This document shows, one piece after another, positions 1 to 12,654 of a stretch of 64,000 bases of DNA (position 1 is the first letter of the stretch; every line of letters begins with the position of its first letter). Made by a program: the position numbers and the translations under genes. The DNA comes from Limnanthes douglasii subsp. nivea (lineage: Eukaryota; Streptophyta; Magnoliopsida; Brassicales; Limnanthaceae). Below the pieces are notes generated by a model. That model saw only the letters and a program-made list of their open reading frames with translations, did not search any database and was not told the origin of the DNA. Location of the stretch: positions 76,458,885 to 76,522,884 of the forward strand of contig JAUPFV010000005.1 in assembly GCA_036936605.1 (NCBI GenBank), written 5' to 3'.

Positions 1-26
1 CTTAAGAAATATCTGACTGCTCTTAC

Positions 27-924
27 AAGAAGTGTGGCCACTAGGAAAGCTCTTGTACCCTTCTCTTACGACAAAGCTATTACCGTGACACAAGACACTT
101 CCCTGCAGATCATAAACCTGTAAAGAAAATTGATATTAGACTCTAAATTTATAAATATAAGGGCTCGTTTGGTCTCAAATTTTTAAAAATTTAGTCCAAT
201 ATGGTGGTAGTCTTATCAACATAATGAAATAGTCCAATCCCCTATAATCCTATCGGGTGTTCCAAACATGGCCTATATCTATATTGCAAAAACTGTACAC
301 TCATACATCCTTTCCATCAGGAAAACAACGCCAAAAGAAATCCGGACGCGGTCGACCAGCTGCATCTTTTAACGTATCCGTGACCACTCCTGTCGCTAAC
401 GCAGCAAATAAAATCCCTACAAAAATGCGAAAAAATATAAAATTCAAGCAACCAATTTAATCCAAGTCGGTCAATATACAAGAGCACCTAATATTGTTTA
501 CCTAGTACGGCATGATGAAGATCGTACACATCCCTTCTACGGATATACACAGCTAAGAAAATCAAAATCGGCAACACCACCGAATACATCTGATTCATAC
601 ACAAAAAAAACGAACTCTTATCACATTCACATTACTCACGTCTCGAATCAAAAGTAAAGCCGTGTCCAAATAACATACACAGCGAGAGACACTTACAGGA
701 ACAACCCAAAAGGGTATAGTACTGTCCTTCAACGGGTAGCGAAGATCCATAACAGTGTCCTTACGGATAAATCGATGAAACGGAGGAATGACAACATAGA
801 GAATCAATTCTAATACACCTAAAACAACAAGCATAAGCCAATCGTGCCAGTGCTTCCTCACTAACGATACTCCATGAGACCTAACTGTATGCAAACCGAC
901 CCTGTCGGTTCTCATTGTCTAGTG
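27..924 (-). CDS. Lipid phosphate phosphatase (LPP2-like), 5' part of gene, cut by window edge
   Basis: Membrane phosphatase of the PAP2/LPP superfamily, known to dephosphorylate phosphatidic acid and related lipids. Four exons are visible: 697-924 (ATG at 915-913), 502-589, 307-416 and 27-117, all with GT-AG borders. The last three have the same lengths (88, 110, 91 nt) and phases as those of the neighbouring LPP gene. The protein starts [15 protein letters not shown]. It keeps catalytic motif C1 (KDAAGRPRP) and the C2 core PSGH; C3 would lie beyond the left edge. An in-frame TAG just upstream of the ATG fixes the start. A donor at 1257 suggests a 5'UTR exon around 1258-1300. Tandem paralogue of the gene at 3508-7403, same strand. 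Family assignment is firm; the exact orthologue is inferred. Confidence 0.88.
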
Positions 925-1257
925 CTGGACTTATAATGCAGCACCTAACCAAATAAACTAATAAAACCCGTTAGCTAAACAACACAACCCATAAGATTAA
1001 GCTGACATACAAGCTCAAAAACCTATAATCAATTAAATGTTCTTTAACAGTTAAACAATACATATGGTAACGAATTAATCATCAAAACTACAGCTTGGCA
1101 ATAAAGCACATATGCTAAAACCTCTTCTCAAGCAAGTGTAAAGAAGAACCTCAAACACAAAAGAGATTCCAACAAGCTTATCGTACAATACAACTACCAA
1201 ATCTGAACTAAATTAAATCTGTAGGAGAAGCAGAATTGATTCGAAAAGGAAAGGTAC

Positions 1258-1425
1258 CTCGATAAGGAATGAACTTGTGGAGTTGGTAAAAGCACTTTAA
1301 TGGAGAGTCCGAGAGTGTATATATATAGCGTATGTATATGTATAAACTGTATATATACCGCCAAAATACCCTATGGACTATGGAGTATGGACTGTTGAAA
1401 GAATGGATGTGTTTTACACGTGTCG
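1258..1425 (-). promoter_or_regulatory. Putative 5'UTR exon and promoter of the left LPP gene
   Basis: Reading leftward there is a CACGTG G-box at 1417-1422, then TATATATA-type sequence around 1316-1345, then a candidate 5'UTR exon ending at a GAG|GTACC donor (1258/1257). This splices plausibly to the acceptor at 925. The order and spacing suit a plant Pol II promoter, but the transcription start is not proven. Confidence 0.4.
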
Positions 1426-1429
1426 TAGT

Positions 1430-3507
1430 CTGGAGCTAGTACGATTTTTGCTTTTTGTTATTGTCTGAAATTAAATTATGGTCGTTGGAGTTTATGGGTA
1501 TTTTCATGATCGGGTCCACTAGTTTTAAATTCTACAAATCAAGTCATTCGGAAATGTTTATGGGACTGCTTTTATTATCCTTTATCTTTAATAAGAATCT
1601 TGATGTTACTCGTTTATGCTCCATATCTTAAAGTGAGGCTAAAAATTATATTTCACGTTTATCACCACTAGCATGATTACAATTTTTTTTTTTTTTAAGT
1701 TCATACGATATTCAAAATTAGAAACCAATAATCTAGAAGTAAATCAAAATAAAATACTATTGATTTAATAATTAAACTAGTGTAAATTAGGTGGTAAATA
1801 ATAATTATAAATCGATTAACAAAAACAAAATAAAATATATGGGTCAGATTTGAATATTATGACACTAAAAGATTTATTTTTTTGTGTTTAAATTTGTCGG
1901 ACTTGGTTATCCGAACAAATATGTAATATTCATTTATATATTTATACAAACATTATTCAATAAAATAATATAAGAACATAAAATATGATATATTAAAAAA
2001 AATGTGCCATACCAACTTTCAAATGTATTACCAAATTTAAAAGGTTAATATATATAATATTTGAAAAATTATATATACTTAAATATTAAAAAACTATATT
2101 TGTTACTTAAATATATAAATTTATTAAAAATTATATGGTAAAAAAATTAGTTTAAATTATTAATTTTTAATAAGATAAGTTAACTTTAAATCTTATAATA
2201 TATATAAAAAACAATAAAACTACCAAAAACTAAATCATAAATACATAAACAACTACCAATAAAAAGTTAATTGAATTATGTCATAATATATATTTATATT
2301 TTATGAAATAATATATCATTTATTGATTATTTTAATATTAAAATAACAGAGGTTTAAGTTGGATATCCATACAAAAAAAGTTAAATTCGTAATTCATCTC
2401 AAATTTAACGGATAATGTATTTTCAAACCCGTAATTCACCTACGCAAAATAAAAAGTATGAGTATCCAATTTATTGGGTCGGCTCAAGTCAGGTACCTGC
2501 GAAGTGAGAAAAAAAATTATCATCTCTAAAATTACATTCTTGTTTTTTAAATTATTTTTTTGTAGTGATATTATTGTGTTGCAATGTCGATTTGTCCACC
2601 CGTTGTTTCCCCCTGTGCACCACTTATTTTGATAGTCATTGAAGATTTTGATAATGTTTGCATTGACTTTTGAATCCTTTTTCCGAGTAATTCAATCCGA
2701 CAAAGTTGCTCTTTAGTTAATAATAGTTGATGTTATACGACGGAGACGATCACTCGAACCCATATCCTAGCGAGCAGAGCACGATGACCTTAGCGATATG
2801 ACCTGACGCTAGGTTATAGGACTCGTCTCAAAAAATTTGTAGCCCGGTATATATAAAAAAGACTATATGTATAGAAAAAATAGTCAGCTTCGGCTTGGTT
2901 ACTCCTTATAGCAAGGGGTGATTTGTTTTTTTGTTTCGATTAGAATATATTTTGAAAGCTTTCGTTTAGTATTGGTTTCTTTCAACAGTTTTGGTTTAAT
3001 TTTAGTTTTAATTATTTTAATTTAGGTAAAAGAATAAATACATTTTTTAGAAAAAAAGAACAAAATAAACTGAGTAATGATAATTTTACGAAGTAATTTT
3101 TTATATACAAGCCTTTTGATGAAAATAAAAATAATAATTTTACAAGATTTTGGTTTTTTTATAGTACAACTCGACTAAATACTTTTGTCAGCTTTCTTTT
3201 AGCAATTCCCAACAAATAATTAGATTGTTTATTCACAAAGAATAATAGTTGATTGAATTATGTGACGTACTTGATTAATCTCAAGTCTCAATTTCATCGT
3301 CCATTCTATTAAGAGTATGAATTGGGTAAAGAGCAACAGTAGATTTAGCCCCAAAGCAATAGAAGAGAAATGTCACGAAATCAACCAACTTGAGAATACG
3401 TGAACCTCTACAATCTACATCTCAACATAAGAATAAACAATCTGCTCGAATCCTCAATAGATCAAAAGCTTAGAGAAACGGTATATACAAACAGACTAGT
3501 CTGTCAG
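1430..3507. other. AT-rich intergenic DNA between the two LPP genes
   Basis: No convincing coding sequence on either strand. It consists of long A/T-rich tracts. A tRNA-like promoter pair on the minus strand near 2740-2825 (listed separately) is the only structured element I could pick out. Confidence 0.5.
2740..2826 (-). repeat. Possible tRNA-derived SINE fragment
   Basis: On the minus strand a box A-like TAGCGTCAGG is followed about 50 nt later by a box B-like GGGTTCGAGTGATC, the internal Pol III promoter layout of tRNA-derived SINEs. No tail or target duplication was recognised. It differs from the better SINE pair at 35.6 and 54.4 kb. A decayed tRNA gene is the alternative. Confidence 0.3.
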
Positions 3508-6500
3508 TTACCTAGCAGATTCTATATCGTCGAATCTCGCAACAGGAGTATCGGCCAAATGTAATCCCATAAATCCGCTACTGTCTTCATCTTCTTCCTG
3601 GTTGTTGTTCTGAACCCCCACAGGACCCCCATTTTGCGGATTCAAAGGAGCGTTTGCTTGTGCACGTAACTCCAGCTCCCGGAAGTAAGCATATGGCCCC
3701 CATGCTACAAACATACAGAGGAAACAAGATATCAATTACAGAAAAAGAATAGTAGGGTTGTTTGGTGCCTAGTTTATAAGTTAAAAAGCTAGCTTAAAGT
3801 AAGCAAATTAAACAATTGGTTTCTTAGAAAATGTTATCGGTTGTTGGTGCATAATAGGAAAAAAACTACTTTCAAAGTGAGAATGGAAATTAAAACACGT
3901 TTGATGATGTGTATAACGAATTTGCGGATGAGAAAAAACATTGGGAAAAAAGTTGAAAAAAAGAGGCAAACATGCCCTATTTGTTGTAGCTTTTTAGTGT
4001 TTTAGACATTTTAAACTTATTATAAGCTAATAAGCTAGCTTTTTTCAGGCCTTAAAAATCACAACAGCCAAACAGCTTTTTTGCTTATAAGCCGAAAGGC
4101 TAAAAAGCCTAAAGACACCAAACAATCCCCTAATATGAATATTTCTATCTCCAAGGTTTATCATTTTCTAATACTCTAGGCAAGAAGAAAACTATAAACA
4201 TTCTAGTCTATGGACTAGAACATAGCAACTAAAGCAACGTAACATTTTCCCATTTTGATATTAAAAGATGTCCGTCAGCATGAATATGAGAGTTTGGATC
4301 TATATAGATATCTACGCAGCCAGAATCAGCATTCAGATGCAACTGAAATCTAATAGTATTTAACCAATACAGCATGCAATTACGGTTAATAAAACTATTA
4401 TAGGTTATATGTAATCTCGAAACCTAATGGAATTCAACCGATATATGAAAATATGCCCTTGGAACTATAAGCTACTAAATAGATTTTCTGAGACTACCTA
4501 GAGTGAGGGAAATCCAATAATAACTATGGCATATATACCAAGAGCTTACCCTCGGTTTGATATGGGGGAGGGAAAAATTGAAGATAGCAAAATGTAGCCA
4601 CTACAAAACCTGCAGCAGATAGTTCTCTAAACGTCAGCATCAGCTAATAATAAGACACAACCACTAATGTAAACAGAAAAGCATAAGTGCGCAACCTAGT
4701 AGACCTCCAGCAAATACATCCTGCCAGTGATGCCAGTAGTCGTCCACTCGAGAAATTCCAACGAGGGATGCAAAAAGCAGTGGAGCAATAACCAGGCATA
4801 ATTTTGCAACATGGCCTCTGTTATCAAACACTTGTATTTTTCCAGACAAGTAAAGAGACAGAAACCCAAGACCAGCGAAGGACCCTGAATTGAATAGAAT
4901 ATTAGCAAAAGTAGATCAGCAAGAAACTTGAACCTAAGAACTATAAAGTACAAAGCTTTTCTTTCTATCAACAACTAAAAGATTAACTCAATACAGCGAT
5001 TGCTCTTACATGAAGTATGGCCACTTGGAAAGCTCTTATGCCCCTCCCTTATAACTAATTTATCACCATGACACATGACATTTCCCAGTGCATCATAAAC
5101 CTGAGAAACTATTTATTATCAAAATCCTAAATGTAAAACATCGTAAGACTATAACAACAGCAAAAGCACGGAAGCATACATCCTTTCCATCAGGAAAACA
5201 ACGCCAAAAGAAGTCTGGACGAGGACGTCCAACTGCATCTTTTATTGAATCCGTGAGCACAGCTGTCACTAGAGTAGAGAATAAGAGGCCTGCAGAAGAA
5301 AGAGGAAACGAAATTTCAACTTCAACTATTCTGTTGTATAAAATAAACTTTATTTTAATCATAGCCGTATAAATCCAGAGAGGATTACCTAGAACAGCGT
5401 GATGTAGATCATATACATCTCTTCTACGGAAATAGACAATGGCGAAAACCAACATGGGCAACAGAATAGAATACACCTGATGATGCAAAAAGAAAATAAT
5501 GTCACAAAAAATATTTTCCAAACTAGGTCTTATATAAAAAGTCTTCATACAGGAACTTACAGGGACAGCCCAAATAGGTACAGTATTGCTCTTTAAGGGG
5601 TATTTAAGATCGGTCATCATATCTTTCCCAACATAACGATAGAATGGGTGGATTATAAGGAGAACGATCTCTATGACGACTAAAAGCAGAAGTATGAGCC
5701 AATCATGCATGTGTAACTTTACTACTGTTAATCCATGGGACCTCAATGTATGTGAACCAAGCTGGACCTCTCTCATTCTGTACGGCTGGAAAGAATCATG
5801 ATCAGATAGCAAACTATCAGCTACTCAAACCGGAAGATATATAAGCTCTAGATTGCCAAGTCCAAGACATAATATGCCCATTAAAATCACAAATGAAATT
5901 CTTATGTAGGTTAGGAATACTTTAAATATATATATTTTGCCATGACTGTCAATGAATGTTATATCTAATACACTTCATAAAACAAAGACGAATTATATAA
6001 GGTCTCGACTGTCAAGATTAAGTGATATTAAAGATTAATAATGCAGCTAACACAGCACCACATGTCACCGTAGAAGAGCATGTTTCACATAAGAGTTAGG
6101 AAAAAATGCAAGAGACTTTCATCAAGTGGACAAGTATACAGGATAAGCAGCAAACACTAATTACTGAATTAAATATATAAACATAATAAGAAGCTTGAAA
6201 CCGAATATATTAAGTACGGAAAAAGCACCGTGACACCACACAACTATATAATCTTCGATTAAACATTGCAGAGATATAATCCTAGGTTGAGCATCTGTTG
6301 CAAGTACATTGCCAGCTAATATTTTTCTAGATCTATGACTCGCCAGCAAACATATAAACAAAATAAAAATAAAAACAACTAAAAATAGAGTGTGTATTCA
6401 AAGTCTCCAGTAAATATAACTCTAGTCGACACTCTAAATTTATATGTTATTGCCTTGAAAATATCAGATAACACAAGAGAGAAAAATCTAAAGGTTGGCA

Positions 6501-7403
6501 ATTTTTTGGACTGAATAACAACTAGAAAAACACTGCCAACCCAGTCCTAACTAGAACATTATAAAAGATGTAAACCCCAGCCCTAGCTTAAGAGTGGAAG
6601 TTATAAAATGGAAATGATACCTCTTCCTTCTTATGTTCTATCAATGGAATATCACTAGGTGAAAACCAATGGCTAGCATTTGCAGAAATCCCCAGCCTCT
6701 GGTTTGATACAGCCTAGAGCATCTCCATAAATCAATATTCATTCAGAGTCAAAATAAGCCTAAAGCACCCAGAAGAAAACCTAGACTATAAATCAATTTG
6801 TTTAGATACCACTCTAACACTGCACCGAAATGACATACACCTTATAAAACGGTATAGACTCTACCCTCACTGCAACACAAAATAGATTTTTTCTTCGATA
6901 TTCAACATGATGTACTAAGGGGAAAAATATGATGCGCTAAGGGGAAAAATATGATGCGCTAAGGGGAAAAATAACTAGCTTTAAAAAAACAGCAATTGAG
7001 ACAAAGTACTTGCAGTTGAACCCTTTTAACTGTTCTCAAAATGTAGAGCATATAAGAGCTCTTCAGCTGTAGTACCGATCTAAATCAACAGTTTGAATGT
7101 CAGCCCAAATCCACCTACATATAAAACTCTCACTAGCAGCTTTACGTCATAATTAACATAAACAAATGATAAACCCTAACATATCATTATCAATCTCTAG
7201 TCTCTTCAATCATGGCTACCGACAGATACCGCTCAACCACACAATACTGAAGTAAAAAAAAAGCAACCCAGAAATTAAAAAGTATTTCTATGAACAAATT
7301 TAACATTTTTACCGCCGAAACAAACACACGCAAACATAAATACCTGTAAAACACCAGCTACAGTCGGAACACGAGAACCAAAACCGAAATTCCACCAAGG
7401 CAT
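3508..7403 (-). CDS. Lipid phosphate phosphatase (LPP2-like), complete eight-exon gene
   Basis: Integral-membrane PAP2/LPP phosphatase acting on phosphatidic acid and related lipids. Exons: 7344-7403, 5561-5785, 5389-5476, 5180-5289, 5010-5100, 4696-4884, 4550-4609, 3508-3704. All borders are GT-AG, and the total is 1020 nt, exactly 339 codons plus TAA. Catalytic motifs are intact: C1 KDAVGRPRP (residues 141-149), C2 PSGH (186-189), and C3 from S236-R237 through H243 to D247 ([12 protein letters not shown]). Several hydrophobic segments surround them. Exon 1 encodes a 20-residue leader (MPWWNFGFG...) that splices in phase 0 to [14 protein letters not shown]. Translation could instead start at the internal MREVQ, which resembles the usual short LPP2 N-terminus. 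The left paralogue lacks this leader. The C-terminal tail is acidic and Asn/Gln-rich. A donor near 7624 hints at a further 5'UTR exon. Confidence 0.9.
3755..4130. mobile_element. MITE in the last intron of the LPP gene
   Basis: About 376 bp with terminal inverted repeats: GGGTTGTTTGGTGCCTAG at the left, and at the right end, read inward, GGGGATTGTTTGGTGTCTTT. Subterminal AAGCTAGCTT-type sequence occurs on both sides, and there is no coding capacity. The GGGGTTGTTTGG-type end is common in plant hAT and PIF/Harbinger MITEs. The flanks (TAG/TAA) do not settle the superfamily. It lies inside a functional-looking intron, so it is probably tolerated by splicing. Confidence 0.7.
6907..6972. repeat. 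22-bp tandem repeat, three copies, in LPP intron 1
   Basis: Three near-identical 22-bp units beginning ATGATG(T/C)(A/G)CTAAGGGG at 6907, 6929 and 6951. The last two are identical. It is a simple intronic minisatellite with no evident function. Confidence 0.8.
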
Positions 7404-8020
7404 TATCGACGTTCAAAAATCAAGATATCGAAGAACAACAACAACTAAAGAAACCCTAAACTACGTTACAAGTAAGCAGTTAATCGAGTAAACAAAGTGT
7501 GTATTTTTTCAATAGGGTTCACATAACAGAAGTTTGAAAAAAAGATGCACAGTGATTTGATTTAGAAGAAAAAGTGAAGACGACGAAGAAAGAATATTCA
7601 AAGAAAAAAAAATCAAATTTTTACCTTGAATGCGTGTAAGATTCTAATTTGGTGTGTGGGAGGAGAAAAGAACAAAGACTGACGAGTGATGATGAGTTGT
7701 GTGGTGTGGTGTCGGGTGGGGTCTCAGATTTTAAAGGCTTTTTAAAGTAGTATAATTTGGCGTTGTTCATGGATAAATAGATTGAGTGAGTAGGGACGCG
7801 GCATTGTTGTAACTTCTCCCCTAAATTAGAGTTTCTTTCGTCATTAATGGTCAAAGGAGGTAATAGTTGAATAGAAATAAAATAAACAATGTTTATTTGT
7901 AAAACAATTACTACTTATTAGGTAGGTTAAGGATACTTATTTTTATTTTTATTCAAAAACCATTTATTATCCGTCCCGAGTTTTAAAATTATTCGTTATC
8001 AAACTGAAAAATAAAATAAA
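7404..8020 (-). promoter_or_regulatory. 5'UTR and promoter region of the complete LPP gene
   Basis: On the minus strand a donor (ATTCAAG|GTAAAAA) near 7624 and a possible acceptor (CTTTAG) near 7445 outline a 5'UTR intron upstream of the ATG at 7403. Short open frames across 7621-7854 look accidental. No clear TATA box was found. Confidence 0.35.
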
Positions 8021-8429
8021 CAAGAGGAATTACAACAAACTTCAACGAATCTATCATCTTTTTCAAAGCCAGATTTCTTTAAAAAAGACTCTCAGACAAT
8101 TCTTAACAAAAGTAACCATCTTTATACAGTAAATCGACTCATCTTCAAGCTTCAGGAGATCAGAAAGGATTAGATCATCAATTAAGCAACAAGAGCAACA
8201 TGCAGCGAGTCTTCAGACATTTAACTTGTGAGAACCTATTGAAGACAGCTTGAGAGGTCATCAATGTTGATGAAACCAGCCTTCAAGAATCCCAAATCGA
8301 GCAAGATGCTTCCAGTTTTGAAGATTACTGCAAGAAATTTTAAAAGTTTACTGAATGAGTAAATTCAGAAGATTAGCAATTGAAAATGAATTAGAGATTA
8401 AGAAGTATCATTTTGAAGTGACCTGGGGA

Positions 8430-8827
8430 GCTGGCCTTGACAAAATTTAGCCTCATTTTTCACTTTCTCGTTCATTTACACAACCAATCAGCAGCGTCGT
8501 TTTGGCATCAATTGATGAGCTTGATTGTCATTGAAGGTCTGATGGGATTACGGCAACAGAATCAGAGGCCAGCATGGAAACGAGAATAACAAAATTGGTT
8601 TCCTGATCGACATTAGATAAATCATTGAGGTCACAAAGGATAAGGCTGTCTAAAAGAGCTAAAGCCTCTACATTGAGGGGAAGCGGCTTGCCATAGAGAT
8701 CACCGTGACCAGAAATCAAGAATCCTTCGTTATTCCTGATAACAACGCTACTAGTAGAGTCGTCATTTCTCAAGGTAGAACCATCAGTATACACTTTGAT
8801 CCTACCAGAAGCAAGGGGGTCCAACAA
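8430..8827 (-). pseudogene. LINE RNase H domain (RVT_3 type), degraded
   Basis: Contains IKVYTDGS, the first catalytic Asp motif of RNase H, then VVIRNNEGFLISGHG and NVEALALLDSL with the conserved Glu. The frame breaks after about residue 99; a degenerate ADWL...ARE-like tail continues to about 8430. Plant L1 elements typically carry this domain at the pol C-terminus. Confidence 0.75.
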
Positions 8828-9089
8828 TGGTAGGAGGGAGGTTTAAAGTTATATTGATTCAACCAGCAACTGAAATCTTTTGGAGCATGATAAAAGGGAC
8901 TCCAAATTTACTAAAAAGAAAGCAAGCTCTATCTAAGTCCATAATAATACGACCAATTTCAGTAATGGCTTTAGATAAATTGTAAAAACTGCTCTTAATC
9001 TTGGATTGGTTTCGAAGACGTCATATCACCCAGCAGACTACTGGAGGAATGATAGTACAGATGTTAACATCTTTCTTAACAAACCACAG

Positions 9090-9560
9090 TCATGTTCTGA
9101 GCAAGTGAGGGAAAGACATGAATCGGCTAATGGGGATCTTGAAAATGGCTGTGTAATGACACCAAACAGACCATGCGAGGCTACAATTTACGAAGGTATG
9201 GTTTACACTTTCCTGAGAACAAAAAAACTGACACTTGGATGATATACTAACTCTTTTTCTTTGCAGGATTTCATCTAAAATAATCCATTTGTGGAGGATT
9301 CTCCAAGTTAAGAAGGAGCATTTGCGGGGAGTAATGGCGTTCCAAATTTTAAAGAAGATACTAGATTTGTTGTGCTTGAGCCTGAGGTATTCCCAAGTCT
9401 TATTAATTTTGAAACTACCATTATTAGATATAGACCAGTTATGAAAGTCTCTAACGTTCTGATTAATAAAGAGAGACTTGATCTGATTGACTTTGATATG
9501 AGGAAGCACACTACTAAGGTTTTGAATATCCAATAAACCATGACTCAAGTAGTTGTTCAC
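9090..9560 (-). pseudogene. LINE zf-RVT region
   Basis: A 156-residue stretch with the signature NGSFKINKTWEYLR, FFKIWN...PRKCSFLTWRILHKWI, then SKCQFF/CSQESVNHTFVNCSLAWSVW. This is the Cys/His region found between RT and RNase H in plant LINE polyproteins. It lies directly downstream of the RT pieces. Confidence 0.75.
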
Positions 9561-9701
9561 ATTCTCAGTCCTTATCTCAATTTCAGGCTTGAGAAGAGGG
9601 CTATCATTGATCCACGAGTCATGCCAAAAATTAATGTCACCAGACCCAACTGACCACCTTATAAGAGGTTGAGCCTTGTCTCTTATAGAAGCTAACCTTT
9701 T

Positions 9702-10900
9702 CTAGACTTTAGAGAACTTTTTAGGATTGATATTAGCAAACATAGGGTGAGTATTGTTGTTGTAGATGCTTTGAGTATATCTAGCCCAGAGGGAGGTGTT
9801 TTTCCTGTAGTTAAGCCATAGGTTACGAGATATCGTGTCTTGAATATTAGTGAGGCTCCTGACATTCAGACCAGCTTCAATATATGGTTTACAAACTTTA
9901 CTCCAAGAACTCCAATGTATACTTGAGTTGTCTAGCTTAGATCCCCAAAGAAATAAATTAAAGATTTTCTCAATTATTTCAATAATAGACTTAGGAAGCT
10001 TGTTACATAACATCCAGTAGCTAGGAATAGGGATAATGACAGTAGAAATAAGGCTAAGCCTGCTAGGAAACGATAACCTTTTGGCTTGCCAATCAGTGAT
10101 CTTGGCTCTGATCTTTCTAATTAACCCATCATAGTTCATACTCCAGTTGTTCTTGTTTAGATTAACTCCCAAGTAAGTCCCATGAAGCTTCTCATTCTTA
10201 AATCCAGTGTCATATTAAAAAGATGATCTTGTTGATAGGAAAATTAGAAGCATTAATGATTGAAGTCTTATATTTATTTATCATCTGACCTGAGACATTT
10301 TGATACTCATACAAGAAAATACTTAAAGTAGCTATAGCGTAGTTAGATGCATTAGAAAATATTAATATATCATATGCAAAGGCAAGAGATGAAATACATA
10401 AACTACTTCTAGTCTTATATTGAATAGATCCATTGTTATATAATATAAGGTTTGTGCCCCTCAAGAGAATTTCCTCAGCTATGATAAAGAGATAGTGAGA
10501 CAATGGGTATCCCTGTTTAAGACCTTTGTTGATATTAAAATAACCAACAACACAATTGTTAACAAGAACAGAAGCTTTGGCATTACCCATTATAGCATCA
10601 ATAAGGTTTATAAATGAGATGTTAAAACAAAAGACAACAAGAACCTTTCTTAGATAGTTATGGGATATATGGTCGAAAGCCTTAGCCATATCTATCTTAA
10701 CCATAATATTTTCATCTTTACGTTTTTTTAAGTCAAATACAATTTCATTAGCTAACAAAATGTTATCTTGAATCAGTCTGTTATAGATGAAAGCCCGTTG
10801 ATTTTCATATACTATTTTAGACATAAGATAAGACATTCGATTGCTAATAAGCTTAGATATAATTCTGTTAAGCATAATACATAGACTTATTGGTCTATAC
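9702..10900 (-). pseudogene. LINE reverse transcriptase, catalytic motif damaged
   Basis: Two in-order pieces (10875-10210 and 10172-9702). Motifs: ENQRAFI..R.IQDNILLANE, KIDMAKAFDHIS, GLKQGYPLSHYLF, then LAFAYDILIF where active L1 enzymes have FADD. One of the two catalytic Asp residues is therefore Tyr. The thumb-like region (FPSRLSLISTVIIPIPSYWM) follows after a frame break. The enzyme would be inactive even if translated. Confidence 0.85.
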
Positions 10901-11390
10901 TCTTTCTAAGTTGTAGGATGATTTATTTTAGATATAAGACATAGACCTGTAGCAAGAACACCTCTAGGGAGAGGGGAACCCTTGAAAAATGAAATCACTG
11001 CTTCCACAAGAGACAGGATATCAGGAAAAAAATCCTGACACGGGTTTAAACTAGTGTAGAATGTTAGATTAAACTCGTCCATGCCAACAGCAGTGGCAGA
11101 ATTAAGGCTCTTGATTGCTAGGAGAATTTAATCCTCTATATGCTTCATTAGAAGATTAAGATTTTATTGGTTAGAAACAATACTATGAATAAAATTAAAA
11201 ATGAAATTATTTAGGTAGTTTGACTCAATTTCATGATTAGGACAAGGATAGGAAGAGAGAACATCTTTTAAAAACTTTTCAGCAGAGCTGTTTATCTGAT
11301 CTTCCTCAGTAAGCTACACAGAATTGTCCCTAATTTGGATAATTTTGTTCTTTATTTTTTTTGTGAAAGAACTTCGAATTTCTGTCTCCG

Positions 11391-11666
11391 TCCTTAATCC
11401 ACTTAGTATAAGACTTTTGTTGCCAAATTTTTTATTCTTGAATCAAAGATTGATGAAGCTTTTCATTGGCCAAGTTCCAGTTGATCTTATTAGTCTTAGT
11501 ACTATTCTCCATGTAGAGTTTCTCCATGTCCTTAATCCACTTAGTATAAGACTTTTGTTGCCAATTTTTTTATTCTTGAATCAAAGATTGATGAAGCTTT
11601 TCATTGGCCAAGTTCCTGTTGATCTTATTAGTCTTAGTACTATTCTCCATGTAGAGTTTCTCCATG
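11391..11666. repeat. 138-bp tandem duplication inside the LINE
   Basis: Two adjacent copies beginning TCCTTAATCCACTTAG at 11391 and 11529 differ at only a few positions. The duplication lies between the endonuclease and RT regions and arose after or during decay of the element. Confidence 0.9.
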
Positions 11667-11929
11667 CAGTGGACCTCATCTTCAGACTGCTTAATTTTGT
11701 CAAAAATATTACCAAAGACAGAGAAGTTCCATTCCTTCAAAGCAGATTTAAGTTTTTTCTGTTTGTTCCAGTACATGTTAAAAAGAGTACAATGCATATC
11801 AGATTTCCAATTGGCTTGCACAAAAGGAAGAAAATTTTCATTTAAAACCCACATGTTTAAAAACTTAAAACTAGATTAGTTATAAAATTATTGTTAGAAA
11901 TAAAGATTAGAAGAGCTAAGTGGTTAGAG

Positions 11930-12575
11930 TAGGATATAGTGAGATGTTTGACACTGGTTTTTTGAAAGTAGTCCACCCATTCAGAGTTAAATAGAACTCT
12001 GTCTAAGCGCCTCTAGTTAACTTTGCTAGTCCAAGTAAACTTGCATCCCATATAGCCCGCATCCTCAAGGTTGCATTGATTGATAGCTTCATTAAACTCA
12101 TCAGAACTCTCATTACAGTAGTGAAGACAACCCTTCTATTTAGTTGGACAAGAAATGGAGTTGAAATCTCCTAAAACAGTCCACTATTTTGCAGTAGGAG
12201 TAATGTTAATAAGAGAACTCCAGAGATCCCTCTTGTTATGCCTTTGGCACCTAACATAGATAGATGTAATGTGAAAGGTATTCTTGGTGTTTATATAGCT
12301 GACTTTAGAATGAATGAAGTAAGGATTGTCTTGAATGATGTTAATATTAAACCAGTTGTTCCACAGAATTCAAACCTTACTATTACAGTAAGAGTAACAA
12401 TTGGGGAAACCAATTTTAGAAGCAATATTCGAAATTTGATTAGATGATATCATAGGCTCTTGAATAGTAACGATGCTGACACTATTCTTGATATTAATAT
12501 TTTTTATCCTTCGAACATAAGAATTATTGGCAACCCTTCCTATATTCTAACAGAGGATATTAATCATGATAAGAG
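11930..12575 (-). pseudogene. LINE apurinic-like endonuclease domain, degraded
   Basis: Minus-strand translation across several stops gives NILC*NIGRV near the start, then IQEP, WTVLGDFNSI (GDFN catalytic motif), and FNEAINQCNLEDAGYMGCKFTWTS with R.LDRVLFNSEW. These are hallmarks of the L1 endonuclease (exonuclease-endonuclease-phosphatase fold). It is placed correctly upstream of RT. Confidence 0.75.
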
Positions 12576-12654
12576 GTAGGAGGAGTCTTCTTTTTTGCCC
12601 CAGGTTTAGGCTTAAAGATTATTGTTTCTTTCCTACTTCTGAATTTAGTCGCTT

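Noticed and set aside
5088..5372. Plus-strand ORF across LPP exons
   Set aside because: Shadow of the minus-strand exon 4 and its introns.
7621..7854. 77-residue minus-strand ORF upstream of the LPP gene
   Set aside because: Lies in the 5'UTR/promoter region and lacks recognisable features.
11324..11845. 173-residue plus-strand ORF with an internal repeat
   Set aside because: It is the antisense reading of the 138-bp duplication in the LINE.
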